Below, piece after piece: positions 10,873 through 21,112 of a stretch of 64,000 bases of DNA. The stretch comes from Desmodus rotundus (lineage: Eukaryota > Chordata > Mammalia > Chiroptera > Phyllostomidae). Under the pieces are notes generated by a model. That model was not told the origin of the DNA and made no database searches. It saw only the letters and a program-made list of their open reading frames with translations. Location: the NCBI RefSeq assembly GCF_022682495.2, contig NC_071398.1, positions 13,770,934 through 13,834,933 of the forward strand. Direction: 5' to 3'. Position 1 is the stretch's first letter. Each line of letters opens with the position of its first letter. The translations under genes and the position numbers were made by a program.

Positions 10873-11388
10873 TGCGGGAACTCTCGCACTGGAGTATCAG
10901 GAGTGCAAACGGGTCTGACCGCTTTGGAAAACTGCCCAGCTGTTTCTCGGGGAAGTTTAACATTCACCTTGCCTAGGACTCGGCAGTTCCACTTCCAGGT
11001 ATTATTACCCGGGAGAGATGAAAACGTGTGCCCGTTCAGACCCATACCAGAATATCCTTACCAGCTTTACTGGTGATAACCCAGAACCAGCAATGACCCA
11101 GATGTCCTTGACCGAGTGAATGATAAACAATTAAATTATAATCACACCTCAGAAGGTTACTCGGCAATCAGGAAGAATGAATTACTAACACAGGCAACGA
11201 CACAAAAGAGCCTCAAAAACATTTATGCTGAAAAGAAAAACAGATTCAGATGAATACCTCCCACACGATTCAATTTATAGGGAGTTCTAGAACAGGCAAA
11301 ATGAACCTCCAAGGAAAGAAATCAGAGCAGCGCTTTCCTGAGGGGGGGGGGGCTAGGAAGGGCAGGGGCTACGGGAGGGGCTCCCGTG

Positions 11389-11433
11389 GCTCCACCCCTT
11401 CGTTAGCATCTGGTGTGGTCATCTTTCAAATGT
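11389..11433 (-). repeat. 45-bp perfect inverted repeat, arm 2
   Basis: Exact reverse complement of 10828-10872, 516 bases downstream. It sits in the G-rich L1 3' region and interrupts the expected L1 order, so it is the likely inserted copy. Confidence 0.95.
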
Positions 11434-11575
11434 TGGGGGAGGGGAGGGGCAGTGGAAACATTCTGTCTTCCCAGTGTGAGTGGGTTTCACGGCCATCTAC
11501 ATTGGCAAAAACTCATTAAACTATACTCTTAAGGTTTGTGCATTTCACCACATATTAATTGTCAGTCAATTAAAA

Positions 11576-12790
11576 ATAAGAAGCTAACATTTTTTTTAAA
11601 GGAGAAAATGAAATGAGGAAAGGCATGCACGAGAGCCCGGCAAATATCAGGGCACAGCTGAGCAAGATTAGTAACAGGTGCGCACCAGTGAAAGGCACCA
11701 CGGCAAAGTGAAATAACGTGGGACTTTAGCTAATGATTTCTTTTTCAGTGTTATCTATGAGTGCTTTCAGTAATTCCCCCCTCCTTCCTTAGGCATGCTT
11801 ACTTTGTAGAAACAGGAAGATTTTCTAGGAAGTTTACAGCACTGTTCTTAAGTATGTACCGTTCGTTGTCAAACCATAAAGCCATCATCTGTCCTTACCT
11901 CCTCCCAAGTAGGCACCTACCTGAGGCCCAGAAAGCCAAGAATAGATGGGCCAACACCTAAATGCCCAGCTGGCAGGCACCCTATGTAACAAAAACACAG
12001 CCAGGGATGGCACAAACCATCTTCTGAATCACCCTGAGTCCTCCCATTCTTTATCTCGACAGCTTAGGCCTTTCGCATGTTTTGGATTCTAGTTTTCCGG
12101 AAACCGTTTCCAAATGCTACAAATATATGCAGTGTACCAAAAGGCAGTTAAGAAACTCCCATCAACTTACTGGGGGGCAGATTTAGCTAACTGGAGAACA
12201 TGCATTCAGAAAATAAACCACCAGAGCTGGAGTTTGATTGGGGGAGTAAACCGTTTCTCTCAGGGTGAGAGTGGTGGTCGCATGTCTCCCCCACCCCTCC
12301 CACCCCCTCCCACCCCCTGGGTCTGGAGATTATCAAACAGGATCACAGAGAGCATTTATCTACCAGCGGACTCAAACCAAAGATGAAACACACCATTTTT
12401 GCAGAGTAAAGCCCACAAAACTTACCACGGAGAGGCCCATCTTCACAGGAGGAGAGGGTGAGTGGTCTCCAGGATGCTCTAAATGTCCACCCTTCGTGTC
12501 TCTCGCTCGGAGTGAAGCCAGCTGACTGTCATTGGTGATTAGAGGTCGTTGGGTCCTAGAGTAATGAGTGGGAGCATTAAAAAGGGCTGAAGGACAGAAC
12601 GATGTGAACGTAACAGCCCGGATGTTCTCACAGCATCGACAAGAGGTGGGTGCCCAAGAGTTACCTTCAAACACCCACAACTGTTGGGGAGCTGAGGCAA
12701 GTAAAATAGAGTGGATGAGTCACACCTGCACCCTTCCCAGCCCCACCCAGCTGAAGAGTGTAGACCTCTCCCCACCCAAGCGTGGCCACG
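11576..12790. other. Unassigned non-coding DNA
   Basis: No gene recognised. A C-rich tract lies at 12281-12320 (ccacccctcccaccccctcc). Frames at 12372-12680 and 12539-12928 (minus) have no domain. Confidence 0.5.
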
Positions 12791-12794
12791 AGTC

Positions 12795-12932
12795 GGCAAC
12801 ATCGGGATGACCAGGGAGCTCGTCAGAAATACCCAACCTCGGGCCCCTCCTCGGACCTGCTGAATCATTGCCTGTATTTCTACAAAATCCCCATGTGATG
12901 CATACGCACACTGAAATTTGAGAAACACCTGA
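12795..12932 (-). mobile_element. MER5-type hAT-Charlie relic
   Basis: 'acctgctgaatcattgcctg' ... 'tgcatacgcacactgaaatt' 'tgagaaacac' is the antisense MER5 end (gcatgctaaagtttgagaaccac). Confidence 0.7.
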
Positions 12933-12949
12933 GTTCACTTGTTTTTATT

Positions 12950-13205
12950 TAACGAACACATATATAGATTATTATATGCCCGGCACTGTTCTACATGGTT
13001 TACAAATATTAACGGATTTAATCCTCATAGCGATCTTTGGATTGTGGGTACTGCTGTCATCTCCGTTTCGGTGGAGAGGACTATGGGGCACAGAGAAGTT
13101 AAGTGACTTGCCCAAGGTCACACAGGTAATGAGGGTCAGAGCTGGGCCGTGAACCCCAGAAGCCCAGCTCCAACGTCCATGCTCATAACGATGGCATTAC
13201 ATGAC
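12950..13205 (-). mobile_element. MIR-family SINE (antisense)
   Basis: 'cacagagaagttaagtgact' 'tgcccaaggtcacacaggta' is an excellent match to the antisense MIR core; the segment upstream ('tttaatcctcatagcgatc') fits the 3' portion. Confidence 0.85.
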
Positions 13206-14147
13206 TCAAAAGATGCCAAGGAGAAATACAGGACTTTTCAAAACATTTTTCTGGGATCAATTTATATGTCTGAACAGTCGATTCTACTGTGATTGAATAA
13301 TGGACTTTTAACACACCGGTTTTCCCACCTTAAAGGTGCAAGGTTGGGGTATGCTTCCTTGAGGTATTCTCCCCGAAAGGATCTCAACATATTTCTCTAC
13401 TATTCTATAAAATGCCACTGCTTGCCTAATTTTCCCATCAGGGGTCAGAGAACTTGGATACATTCAGCTGGGCCTACTATTCTTAGACATCCTTCTTTAC
13501 AAACCTGGAGGAATTCCTTTAGCCAATAAAATAATGACAGGAAGTGGCTGAATCTACAATGTGGATAGCATTAAAATAGTGTAGTAGATGATTTATGTAA
13601 ACAGACATGCATCAAACAAACTACAACAGCCAGCATCACCATCGTACACTGCTGGCATTCATTCAGTTCCTCCCCCACCTGGGAACTCGTGCAACTGTCA
13701 GACACGTGTAGCTCAGGACCCGATGCTGAAAGGACACCAAGACAGTCCATGTCTCATGGGAACGAATGAGACCATTTACTTCCTGTAAGCAGCTCTTCCT
13801 GCTAATCTCAGTAAAGGGATTTGCTCAACTTTTTCGTGTGGGGTCTGCAACATGCACACTATGTCTTCCTGGTTGAGTTTTCTGTGTGGGAGCCTCCGCA
13901 GTGGAGTGCAGGCCTTAAGAAACCACGGTGACTTTTAGCTCCATGAATACAACTCTTAGGATGTGCTACATGAAAAACTTTCCCTTATTATGTGGGGAAG
14001 TTATTCATGCTAGACTTGCTTCCTGTGTTACTTTATGAAGTGTCCCCTGGGTACTGTGGCTATTAGCATTTCATGTCCACTTATGTTTAGACAAAAGGCT
14101 CAGATAGTATTTTTGATTGACTAGATTATTCCCTAGAGAATATATTC
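13206..14147. other. Unassigned non-coding DNA
   Basis: No gene or confident repeat. Mixed composition with scattered TTAGCA/ATTA motifs. Confidence 0.45.
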
Positions 14148-14760
14148 GTTCTTTTTTTTAATTGGTGTATAATTGGCATGCAATATCCTATTAGTTTCAG
14201 GTACATCATAGTAATTCAATGTTTATAGCATGTATACACTACAAAATGATCCCCCCAGTAAGTCTAGTTACCATCATCACCGTACAAGTTATTACAATAT
14301 TATTGACTACATTCCCTATGTTATACATCCCCGTGACTTGTTACCACTCATGTTTGTACCTCTGAATCTCCTGCACCTCCGTCATCTACCCCTGCAACCC
14401 CTCCCCTCTCTGGTAACCACCAGTCTGCTTCCGTATTTATGAGTCTGTTTCTGTTTTGTTTGTTTACTTATTTCATTTATTAGATTCCACGTGTAAGTAA
14501 AATCATACGGTATTTGTCTTTCTCTGACTTATTTCACTTGGCATAATACCCTCTAGGTCCATCCATGTCATCACAAATGGCAAGATTTCATCCTTTTATG
14601 TGGCTGAGTAATATTCCATTTTATAGATAGAGAGCTAAACAGATATATAGATAGAGATATAATCTTACATGTTCTTTGCCCATTCATCCATCGATGGGCA
14701 CCTAGGTTACTTTCACGTCTTGGCCATTGTAAAGAATGCTACAGTATTTGTTCTTGCCCA
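14148..14760 (-). mobile_element. L1MA-type 3' part, antisense
   Basis: Contains the classic antisense text 'tttatgtggctgagtaatat' 'tccattttatag', 'catttattagattccacgtg' and 'gttactttcacgtcttggcc' 'attgtaaagaatgct', the reverse of the L1 ORF2 end and 3' UTR. The upstream part 'attggtgtataattggcatg' is the 3' terminus. Confidence 0.9.
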
Positions 14761-14919
14761 GGAACAAAGTTATGACCACAACCAAAGGCCCCACTCCAAG
14801 CATCCTTTCATCTTCAAACAGGTATTTATATTGACAACTCCTAAAATTCCCTGAAATATGCTTCCTGAGAGGTAATCTGCTATAAGACTGTGATTTAAAA
14901 CTTTTCCTACATATTAAAA

Positions 14920-15005
14920 CAGCCTGGAGCATATTTTTTTAAAAAATACCAATGTCTAGACCCCACCTCTGATTTCATCAGCCTGGGTGAAACTAGAACT
15001 TTTAG
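14920..15005 (+). mobile_element. MER20-like fragment
   Basis: 'cctggagcatatttttttaa' 'aaaataccaatgtctagacc' 'ccacctctgatttcatcagc' resembles the MER20 interior (gagcttttaaaaaatactgatgcctgg..cccacccc..gatttaat). Ends are lost. Confidence 0.5.
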
Positions 15006-16050
15006 TTTCCGTAACAACCATGGCCACTGTAAGGATGAAACGTGATACTAAAGACGAGACACCAGACCCAGTGATTGGCACAACTATTCACACACCTTCC
15101 TACTTTCTGCTGAGACAGAGGGAATGCCTAACACACGGTTCCACTTCAGGAGAAGTAGGATTGGCAGAGCTCATGGGAGCCACTCACTGGGGAGAAAATG
15201 GTATCCAGGAGGAGCAGCCGGCACAGACAGGGGACCGTGGCATGGAAAGATTGTTTTAATGCAGGGCAACAGGTCAGGAGATGGAGGAAGAGCAAAGTCA
15301 GATTTAGCAAAGTCTGATTACCTGGTAGTTTCTTAAAGGGTCACTGACAACATCTGTGCTGCTGCAATGAGTCCCTTGTATTGGGGAAAATCTGGGGGTA
15401 GAGGTGAACAATAGGCTCCAGTTAGTTTATCCCCTATATTTAAATAGAAAGGTCAAGGCTAAGGTCAGAAGGCAAGAAAGAGGAGCTAATGGAAGGTAGG
15501 GAACATTTCGGGAGGGAACAGATGAACCATGTTCCTCTCAAGTCTTAGCCAACATCCCTTCCTCTCTCCATATATCCCTTTCTTAGTTAGACTTGTGCTT
15601 TAATAGTATGTTTAATAAAATATAATATGTAATCAAAGAATGATTACTCATAGAGCAAAGGTTTTTCGTAGGACAAAGATTCTTCCTTTGTGAAAACTTC
15701 TCCCAAAACTGAAACAGAAATGGATCGGTTCATTTACCATGAAATTAATCTTATAAAAACCAATTTTTATAAACCTTTTGGGGAATGCCTTTTATAATCA
15801 AAAATAAGATTCTGACATCAAACTGTGTTAAAGACTTTTGTCCTTCACATTTTGAAGTTGAAATAGAAGTGTACCCTGGTGTCATCACCAACTACGAAAC
15901 CCACTGTGGAGACTGAAGGCACAGTTTTCTGTCCACCCCGGAGAGTCGCACGTCGATTAGTCATAGCGGTGGAGTGACCACAGTGAAGTAAACAGTCCAA
16001 CACTGGACATCTCTTTTTGCAGAAAGATAGAAAACGAACACGTGAAAAGC
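15006..16050. other. Unassigned non-coding DNA
   Basis: No gene. 15600-15800 is AT-rich with several TTATAA and TAAT motifs. No repeat recognised. Confidence 0.45.
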
Positions 16051-16058
16051 AACTTCAT

Positions 16059-16274
16059 TTTATTTTTTTAAGATTTTATTTATTTATTTATTTATGACAT
16101 GGGAAGAGAGGGAGAGAAACAATGATGTGTAAGAGAAACAGCAGTTGCCTTTCACACAGGAACCAACTGGGGACCAAGCCTGCAACCCAGGCATGTGCCC
16201 TGACTGGGATTCAAACTGGTGACCTTTGGCTTTGCGGTACAACACCCAACCGACTGAGTCACGCCAATGAGGGC
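16059..16274 (-). mobile_element. VES SINE (antisense) with target-site duplication
   Basis: Plus strand starts with the reversed tail (tttaagattttatttattta) and ends 'actgagtcacgccaatgaggg', the reverse of the VES head. 'ggcatgtgccctgactggga' lies in the middle. Flanked by the 8-bp direct repeat aacttcat (16051-16058 and 16275-16282). Confidence 0.92.
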
Positions 16275-16319
16275 AACTTCATCACTTTAATACTTTCAAC
16301 AATCAACACTGTCAGATAG

Positions 16320-16400
16320 CTATTCACTTGTTCAACATATGTTTATCGAGCACCTACTATGCACCAATCCGGGCACTAGCACTCAGATTCTACGAATGAA
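16320..16400 (+). mobile_element. Ancient mammal-wide repeat fragment
   Basis: 'gttcaacatatgtttatcga' 'gcacctactatgcaccaatc' 'cgggcactag' fits the common ttcaacaaatatttattgagcacctactatgtgccaggcac motif. Confidence 0.6.
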
Positions 16401-16734
16401 GCTCTGGAGCTCAGCAGCTTGTCTAAGAAGGGTAAACCACAAAGCTGGGACTTGATCTGAGGTTTGACTCCAAATAACATTTAGAGATGACAGGGACACC
16501 CCCCTCCCCACCCCCAGAGCTGGGAATTTGGAAGACACATATCCCTGGTTTGCATGTCTGATACTCCCTTCCTCTGCACCAAGCACAGCAAGTTCCCTCC
16601 TGTCTTACTGCACACTGCACACCAAGGGTCAGCTAGTAAATTCCCTACTCCTAGAGGCCCTCCCGGGCCCCACGTGAGCTGACCCTCCATCTATCGACCT
16701 CTGGAAGCTTGTGCACACCTCTGTCGTAGCAAAA

Positions 16735-16870
16735 TTACACTGCACTGTAATTATTTACTCTCCTGTCTTCCCCAGAGCACCACGAAATCCTCAAAGGCAG
16801 AGGTTGCTCAAGAGCCCTATTTGTATTCATAGGACCGGGCCCAATGCCTGGTGAAGAGCAGGGATAAAAG
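16735..16870 (+). mobile_element. L2 LINE 3' end (sense)
   Basis: 'actgtaattatttactctcc' 'tgtcttccccagagcaccac' 'gaaatcctcaaaggcagag' ... 'gggcccaatgcctggtgaag' matches the L2 tail (ctgtctcccccactagactgtgagctccttgagggcag...cagtgcctggcaca). Confidence 0.7.
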
Positions 16871-16935
16871 GAAGGGGGAAGGGAAAAATGAAGGAGGGGG
16901 GAAGGGAGAAAGAAGGAGGGGCAGAGGGAGTTTGG
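16861..16935. repeat. Purine-rich low-complexity tract
   Basis: gggaagggaaaaatgaagga-type sequence; G/A almost throughout. Confidence 0.8.
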
Positions 16936-17410
16936 AAGGAAGGAATTCAGCAAAGTCTTTTCAAAATAGGTGAGAAGTTAAGCTGAATGTGAGATCTGAA
17001 TCAACACAGGAGGGACTGAATGCTTGCCTTCCCTTGCTGGGAAATCGGTCCAAGGAGAATCACGAGGAAAGGAATGTGGGGTTGTGTGGTGAGTCCATCA
17101 GGGCTGCCACCTGGCCTGGCAGGGAGGAGGTCTCAGGCTGAGCAGAGGAGTTAAGACGACAAGGGCTGAGGCTGCCTTACAGGACCAACAAGCACTGAGC
17201 CACGGGACACCGCCTGAGCGCCTCCGATGAGCCAGGCATTCTGCTCAGCAGAGCGAAGAAGACCTGCAGGTGCCCTGCTGGTGCAGAGCTCACGGTTCCA
17301 CAGACTACACCTGTTCTGAGATGCAAAAAAGGAATCAAATAGGGTCCTCCCCCAGGGAATGATGTGATTTAAGTGAAATTTGAGGGGCATTTATCTTGTT
17401 CAAAGTGAAG
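16936..17410. other. Unassigned non-coding DNA
   Basis: No feature recognised beyond short motifs such as 'gcgcctccgatgagccaggc' near 17218 that echo the ancient repeat class. Confidence 0.4.
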
Positions 17411-17423
17411 AATGATCTGGAAT

Positions 17424-17482
17424 GAGGAAGGGAGGAGGGAAAGAAGGGAGGGAGGGAGAGAAGAGAGAGAAAGAAGGGAAAA
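17424..17482. repeat. Purine-rich low-complexity tract
   Basis: gagggaaagaagggagggag and similar; no coding value despite an open frame rich in Arg/Glu. Confidence 0.85.
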
Positions 17483-17511
17483 AATGATGAGAAGCTATAA
17501 ATTAGACTCTG

Positions 17512-17625
17512 AATACGGTAATGGCAAAGTCATGTTCTGTACGGTTCAGTGTTTGTCTGTCTGGTTCGCCAGTGTATCCCCAGCACTGAGAACAGTGCCT
17601 GGCATGGCAGGGGCTCAAGAAATAT
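17512..17625 (+). mobile_element. L2 LINE 3' end (sense)
   Basis: 'gtgtttgtctgtctggttcg' 'ccagtgtatccccagcactg' 'agaacagtgcctggcatggc' then 'aggggctcaagaaatat' is a close fit to the L2 terminal segment. Confidence 0.8.
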
Positions 17626-17637
17626 GATGGAGGGGAC

Positions 17638-17877
17638 AGGATGGGATGGGGTGGGGTGGGGTGGGGTGGGGTGGGGTGAGGTAGGATCGGGTAGAGTGGA
17701 GTGGGGTGGAATGGAAGTGGGGTGGGATGGGATGGGATGGGTGTGAGGTGGAAGTGGAGTAGAGTGGAAGTGGGGTAGGATGGGATGGGTGTGGGGTGTG
17801 ATAGGATGGAAGTGGGGTGGGGTAGGGTAGGGAGGGGTGGGGTAGGGTGGGGTGGGCTGCGGTGGGCTGCGGTGAGG
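17638..17877. repeat. GGGGT/GGGAT pentamer minisatellite
   Basis: About 240 bases of tandem gggrt units with decay outward (ggggtggggtggggt core at about 17648-17677). G runs of 3-4 spaced by 1-2 bases on the plus strand make G-quadruplex formation likely; the minus strand reads as a Thr/Pro/Ser-rich frame (17615-18016) that is an artefact. Confidence 0.95.
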
Positions 17878-17934
17878 TAAAGGGGATTGAAGGGTAGTGA
17901 AGGAGGAGCCCCAAACTTAGTGTCACGGCCCCTG

Positions 17935-18050
17935 GTGTCCAGCCGTCCTGGCTCTGCCCATGACCAGCCAAGTGATCGAGTACTTTGAGCAGCTTCCCGG
18001 ATCTTCGTTTCCTCATCTGCTATAATGGGGGGATTTCTATCTGGGCACTA
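17935..18050 (+). mobile_element. MIR SINE (sense)
   Basis: 'catgaccagccaagtgatcg' ... 'cttcgtttcctcatctgcta' 'taatggggggatttctat' follows the MIR order (cttactagctgtgtgacc..tcagtttcctcatctgtaaaatggggat). Confidence 0.7.
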
Positions 18051-19087
18051 GTTTTCCAGAGAGTTTGGATAGTTCATATGGTCAAACGAAAGGCTCCATG
18101 GCCAATGCTAGGTTAAATCGATATACACAGGCGTCCAGACCATGAGATTTTTGAGAGCCTTGAACTTGCCTGTGTGAGTTGCAAAGCCCCAAGAGGAAGG
18201 TAACATGCACTGTAGTTCAAGTGTCTACAGAACCCCAAGCCTCTTTTATCTTTTTCATTTTTAATCTTACAGACGCTCTCCAGCCCCACCGTTCTGTGAC
18301 GTCATCCAAGCCCACCAAGGCACAGACGGCCATGTGGGCCGTGGACTGGTGAATCGCCAGACTCAGCCAGTGCAAAGAGTCTGGGTAGGAGGAGAGGAGC
18401 CCTTCTCGGGGAGATGGGAGGAAGGGTGGTCGCAGGGAGGCTTGAAGGTCCAGTGAAGAAGTCTGCGTGTGCTACTCGAGGCGAGACCTGGACCCTCGCT
18501 GGAGAAAAGCGGGCCGTTCTCTGCATGTGCATTGATATTCTGGCGTGGTTTTTAATTTCCTGTCCCCGGGATTAGCCATGTCAGGGAGGAATCCTCTGGC
18601 CACCTACTCTCAATGCATCCCAGAGCTTTTCTTTTGTTACCAATTTCCCTACATCGTGTGCTTTGAGAATCATAACCGTGCGAATATTTGACAATGGAAT
18701 GGTACAAACGCCTTGGAATGCAGTTTTCCCCAGAGCTGCATTTCATACTGTAATCCGAGGTGATCTGGGTTGCCAGAAACGCTCAGGCCATTAATGGATT
18801 TGGAGGCAAGATGCTGGTAATGAGATTTTCAAAAACGAATTGTTTTGCTTTCAAATGCAGGGTGAAATCCCACGAAACGTTCTCCCCTCAGGCTGGCGTG
18901 GTGAGTCCAGCTGATTCCATGGGTGCCTGCTGTGCGTCCCTTTTCCGTGTCAGACAGAACCTGGAGGAGGATCTGTCTTACTATTTCTGGGGGAAGTGGG
19001 TCCTGCAGCCCCAGAGTCAAGGAATTCTGTACTGTAGTCGCACTTAAGCTCTTCACATCCGCAGTCTTGAGAGTCGATTTAGTTTCA
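18051..19087. other. Unassigned non-coding DNA
   Basis: No gene. Frames at 18302-18532 (minus) and 18760-19047 (plus) lack homology that I can recognise, and there is no clear exon structure. Confidence 0.45.
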
Positions 19088-19400
19088 TTCATTCAACAAA
19101 TGTTTATGGAGAGCCTACTAGGTGCTGGGCACTGTCTTGTGCGCTGAGTGGCATAGGGTTGAATGATATTTTATCAGGTTTCTGTTGTCCTAAGGCCTAC
19201 AACCGGGTGGGACGCGCACATACAATGCACAAGTAAACACAAACATTTAAATGTCTGATGGGGAAAAATAAAGCAAGAAAAGCACTAGAGAGTGAAGGGG
19301 TGGGTCCTCTTTTAGTTGGGCATCAGGGAGGGTCCCTGGGGTAACTTTTGAGAAGAGACCCTGGGGAGAAGCAGAAACTGGGGGGCAAGCGGCTGCTCCA
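19088..19400 (+). mobile_element. Ancient mammal-wide repeat (L1ME/L2-like, unresolved)
   Basis: 'ttcaacaaatgtttatggag' 'agcctactaggtgctgggca' 'ctgtcttgtgcgctgagtgg' then 'aaataaagcaagaaaagcac' and 'tcagggagggtccctggggt' reproduce the extended family pattern, including its downstream (aataaagcagggaag..cagggaaggcctctctgag) part. Confidence 0.7.
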
Positions 19401-20069
19401 GGCTACAGAACTCTTAAGTGACAGCGTTGGGCCTTGGGTCCAGCTTTATCTGATTCCACAGCATCAGCCGGCCTCACTGGAACCCAGACAGAATGCCCAG
19501 GGCAAGGCAGGAGGTTGGAGATGATGCCAGACCAGGAGGAGAAAGCTGCCAGGATCTGAAGGAGTTGATGCCAAGACATAAAAGAAGGGAGCTCGAGCAG
19601 AGACAGGAAGACAGGGCACAAAGAAGACAGCAGCTGAACTGGACCCCAGCAGCCTGGTCTGCCTCCCCCTGGCACATCACACTGGGAAGGTCCCAGCTGG
19701 GCTCCTCCTCCTTCCCCCCGACCAGCCCCTCGGCCTGGCCTCTCTGACCCCATGGATGGCACCCCACACCTGCCCGGTCACCAAATGCCACCCTTTCCCC
19801 CTCTGCCCCTTCTGTTCTTCATTAGCCACACCCTCAGGACCACCTCCTTGAGAGCACCTGTGAGTGTGAACATCCGACCTTCCAGAAGTTCTCCTTCCGA
19901 GCTCACCCCGTTCTTGACAAGCAGCCAGTCAGCTCCCTGGGGGCTAGGGGAGAGGAACTGATTGTCAACGAGCAAATGATCACAGAAGACTGAACCAACC
20001 AGCCTCTTCTTCCGTCCATACACTCCATTCCTCCCACATAAAGATGCGACCACAGAGAAACCCTCTCTA
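19401..20069. other. Unassigned non-coding DNA
   Basis: No gene. GC-rich at 19620-19760. The overlapping frames on the minus strand (19403-19762, 19474-19791) are Ser/Leu/Pro-rich without a domain. Confidence 0.45.
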
Positions 20070-20250
20070 CATCAGTTTCCCAAGTGTGTACGGGGGTATT
20101 CAATGGCTCTGCAGCCGATACCACCTGGCCAGATTCCCTCTCTGCAGGAAAGGGACTTGTGGTTCTGAGTACCTTGAAATTATAGAAGTTTTTCTGCCTT
20201 CCCCTCTCACTTGGAGCTGCCTTAGAGAGAGAAGTGTGAGAATTCACCAC
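20070..20250 (+). repeat. Direct-repeat copy A (unidentified ~180 bp unit)
   Basis: 'tcagtttcccaagtgtgtac' ... 'gagtaccttgaaattataga' parallels copy B at 20932-21112 with roughly 70% identity by eye. Not a repeat family that I can name. A minus-strand frame (19903-20475) crosses it and shares FKVLRTT with the frame over copy B. Confidence 0.7.
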
Positions 20251-20931
20251 TCCCTTCCCAACTTTTAGCCCAGCTGGCACACTGTCGGTGCTCAGATGGG
20301 AGTGAAATGGATCATAGGGATGAATGAACCTTAATTCTCCCAACTGAGAGTGTACGGCAGAGGTCTGTGATGTGCTGTGCGCCATCCCCACCACCCCTGA
20401 CTTCAGCACAGCCGTGGTGGGCAATTCCCTGCAGGGCAGCAGCACCCACATCCAATGGGCCCCAGAGAAGGCCACTCGGGTGCCTTACAGGCAATGAGAA
20501 GTGAAAGGGAGCCAATGTCCTCAGGGACACATATTAACTACTGGGGACAAAAGTCAATGGATAAATTCTTGGCCTCCCCCCGCCCCCCCCCCCCCCACTG
20601 CAGGGCAATTCTGAAGTGTGTTTGACATTGTTCTTCATGAGATCCCCAGGGGACTAAACCCAGCACCCTCACCAAGGACAGCTCGCTAACGGACCTCACT
20701 GGCTCCCCCCTCTCTCCAGTCTTGCTTTTTCTGTTCCCTCGTCATGCTTCCCAGCATCACCTCCCAAACAAATGACCTGCACCCAGGGTTTTGTCTCCAG
20801 CTCTGGTTTGGGGAAAATCCAAGTTAAGAGTCTCATAGGGGCTCTACTTGGTGGGCCTGATTAACCCCCTGTGGTCAGAATTTGTTTTATTATTTCTTTC
20901 CTAATGATTTTTTTTTCCTAACCATCTCTAG
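20251..20931. other. Unassigned non-coding DNA between direct repeats
   Basis: Apart from the poly-C tract, no feature is recognised. Confidence 0.45.
20574..20597. repeat. Poly-C tract
   Basis: A near-pure run of C with one internal G (ccccccgccccccccc), length likely unstable. Confidence 0.95.
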
Positions 20932-21112
20932 ATCAGTTTCCCAAATGCGTGTGGGGATGTTTAAAGGTCCTGGAGCCTGAGCTCACCTGGCCTGATTCCC
21001 TCCCCACAGGAGAGGAGCTGGTGGTCCTGAGAACTTTGAAATCATAAAAACGTCTTTGCCTCCCCCGACACCTCTGGGAGACAGGGATGTGCGCATTCCC
21101 CACTCCGCCTCC
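20932..21112 (+). repeat. Direct-repeat copy B (unidentified ~180 bp unit)
   Basis: 'tcagtttcccaaatgcgtgt' ... 'gagaactttgaaatcataaa' 'aacgtctttgcctcccc' lines up with copy A 862 bases upstream. The flanks do not match, so the duplicated unit is about 180 bp. Confidence 0.7.

Larger units (their letters stand above)
10113..11575 (+). mobile_element. Second old L1 body (ORF2 to 3' end), CpG-rich
   Basis: Begins with ORF2 text like 'tcaccagatttcaacactta' 'aaaccatggtaattaagaca' and proceeds through 'actttggaaaac'-type text (10921: gctttggaaaactgcccagc) to the 3' end 'caaaaactcattaaactata'. No frame survives. Adjacent to the first L1 in the same orientation, but it restarts upstream in ORF2, so it is a separate insertion. 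It carries a 45-bp inverted duplicate (listed separately) and an unusual density of CpG (about 34 by hand count in 10370-11090). Confidence 0.75.

Noticed and set aside
16059..16274. tRNA-like sequence
   Set aside because: Part of a VES SINE; no intact tRNA cloverleaf. The same applies to 8641-8870 and 28467-28713.
17638..17877. CRISPR-like or telomere-like array
   Set aside because: Pentamer GGGGT units without spacers; a eukaryotic simple satellite, not TTAGGG.
17615..18016. Thr/Pro/Ser-rich repetitive minus frame resembling a mucin-like protein
   Set aside because: It is the translation of the GGGGT pentamer satellite.
19903..20475. 190-codon minus-strand frame sharing FKVLRTT with another minus frame at 20933-21271
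   Set aside because: The shared peptide comes from the two copies of the 180-bp direct repeat; no protein family is recognised and the rest of the frames differ.
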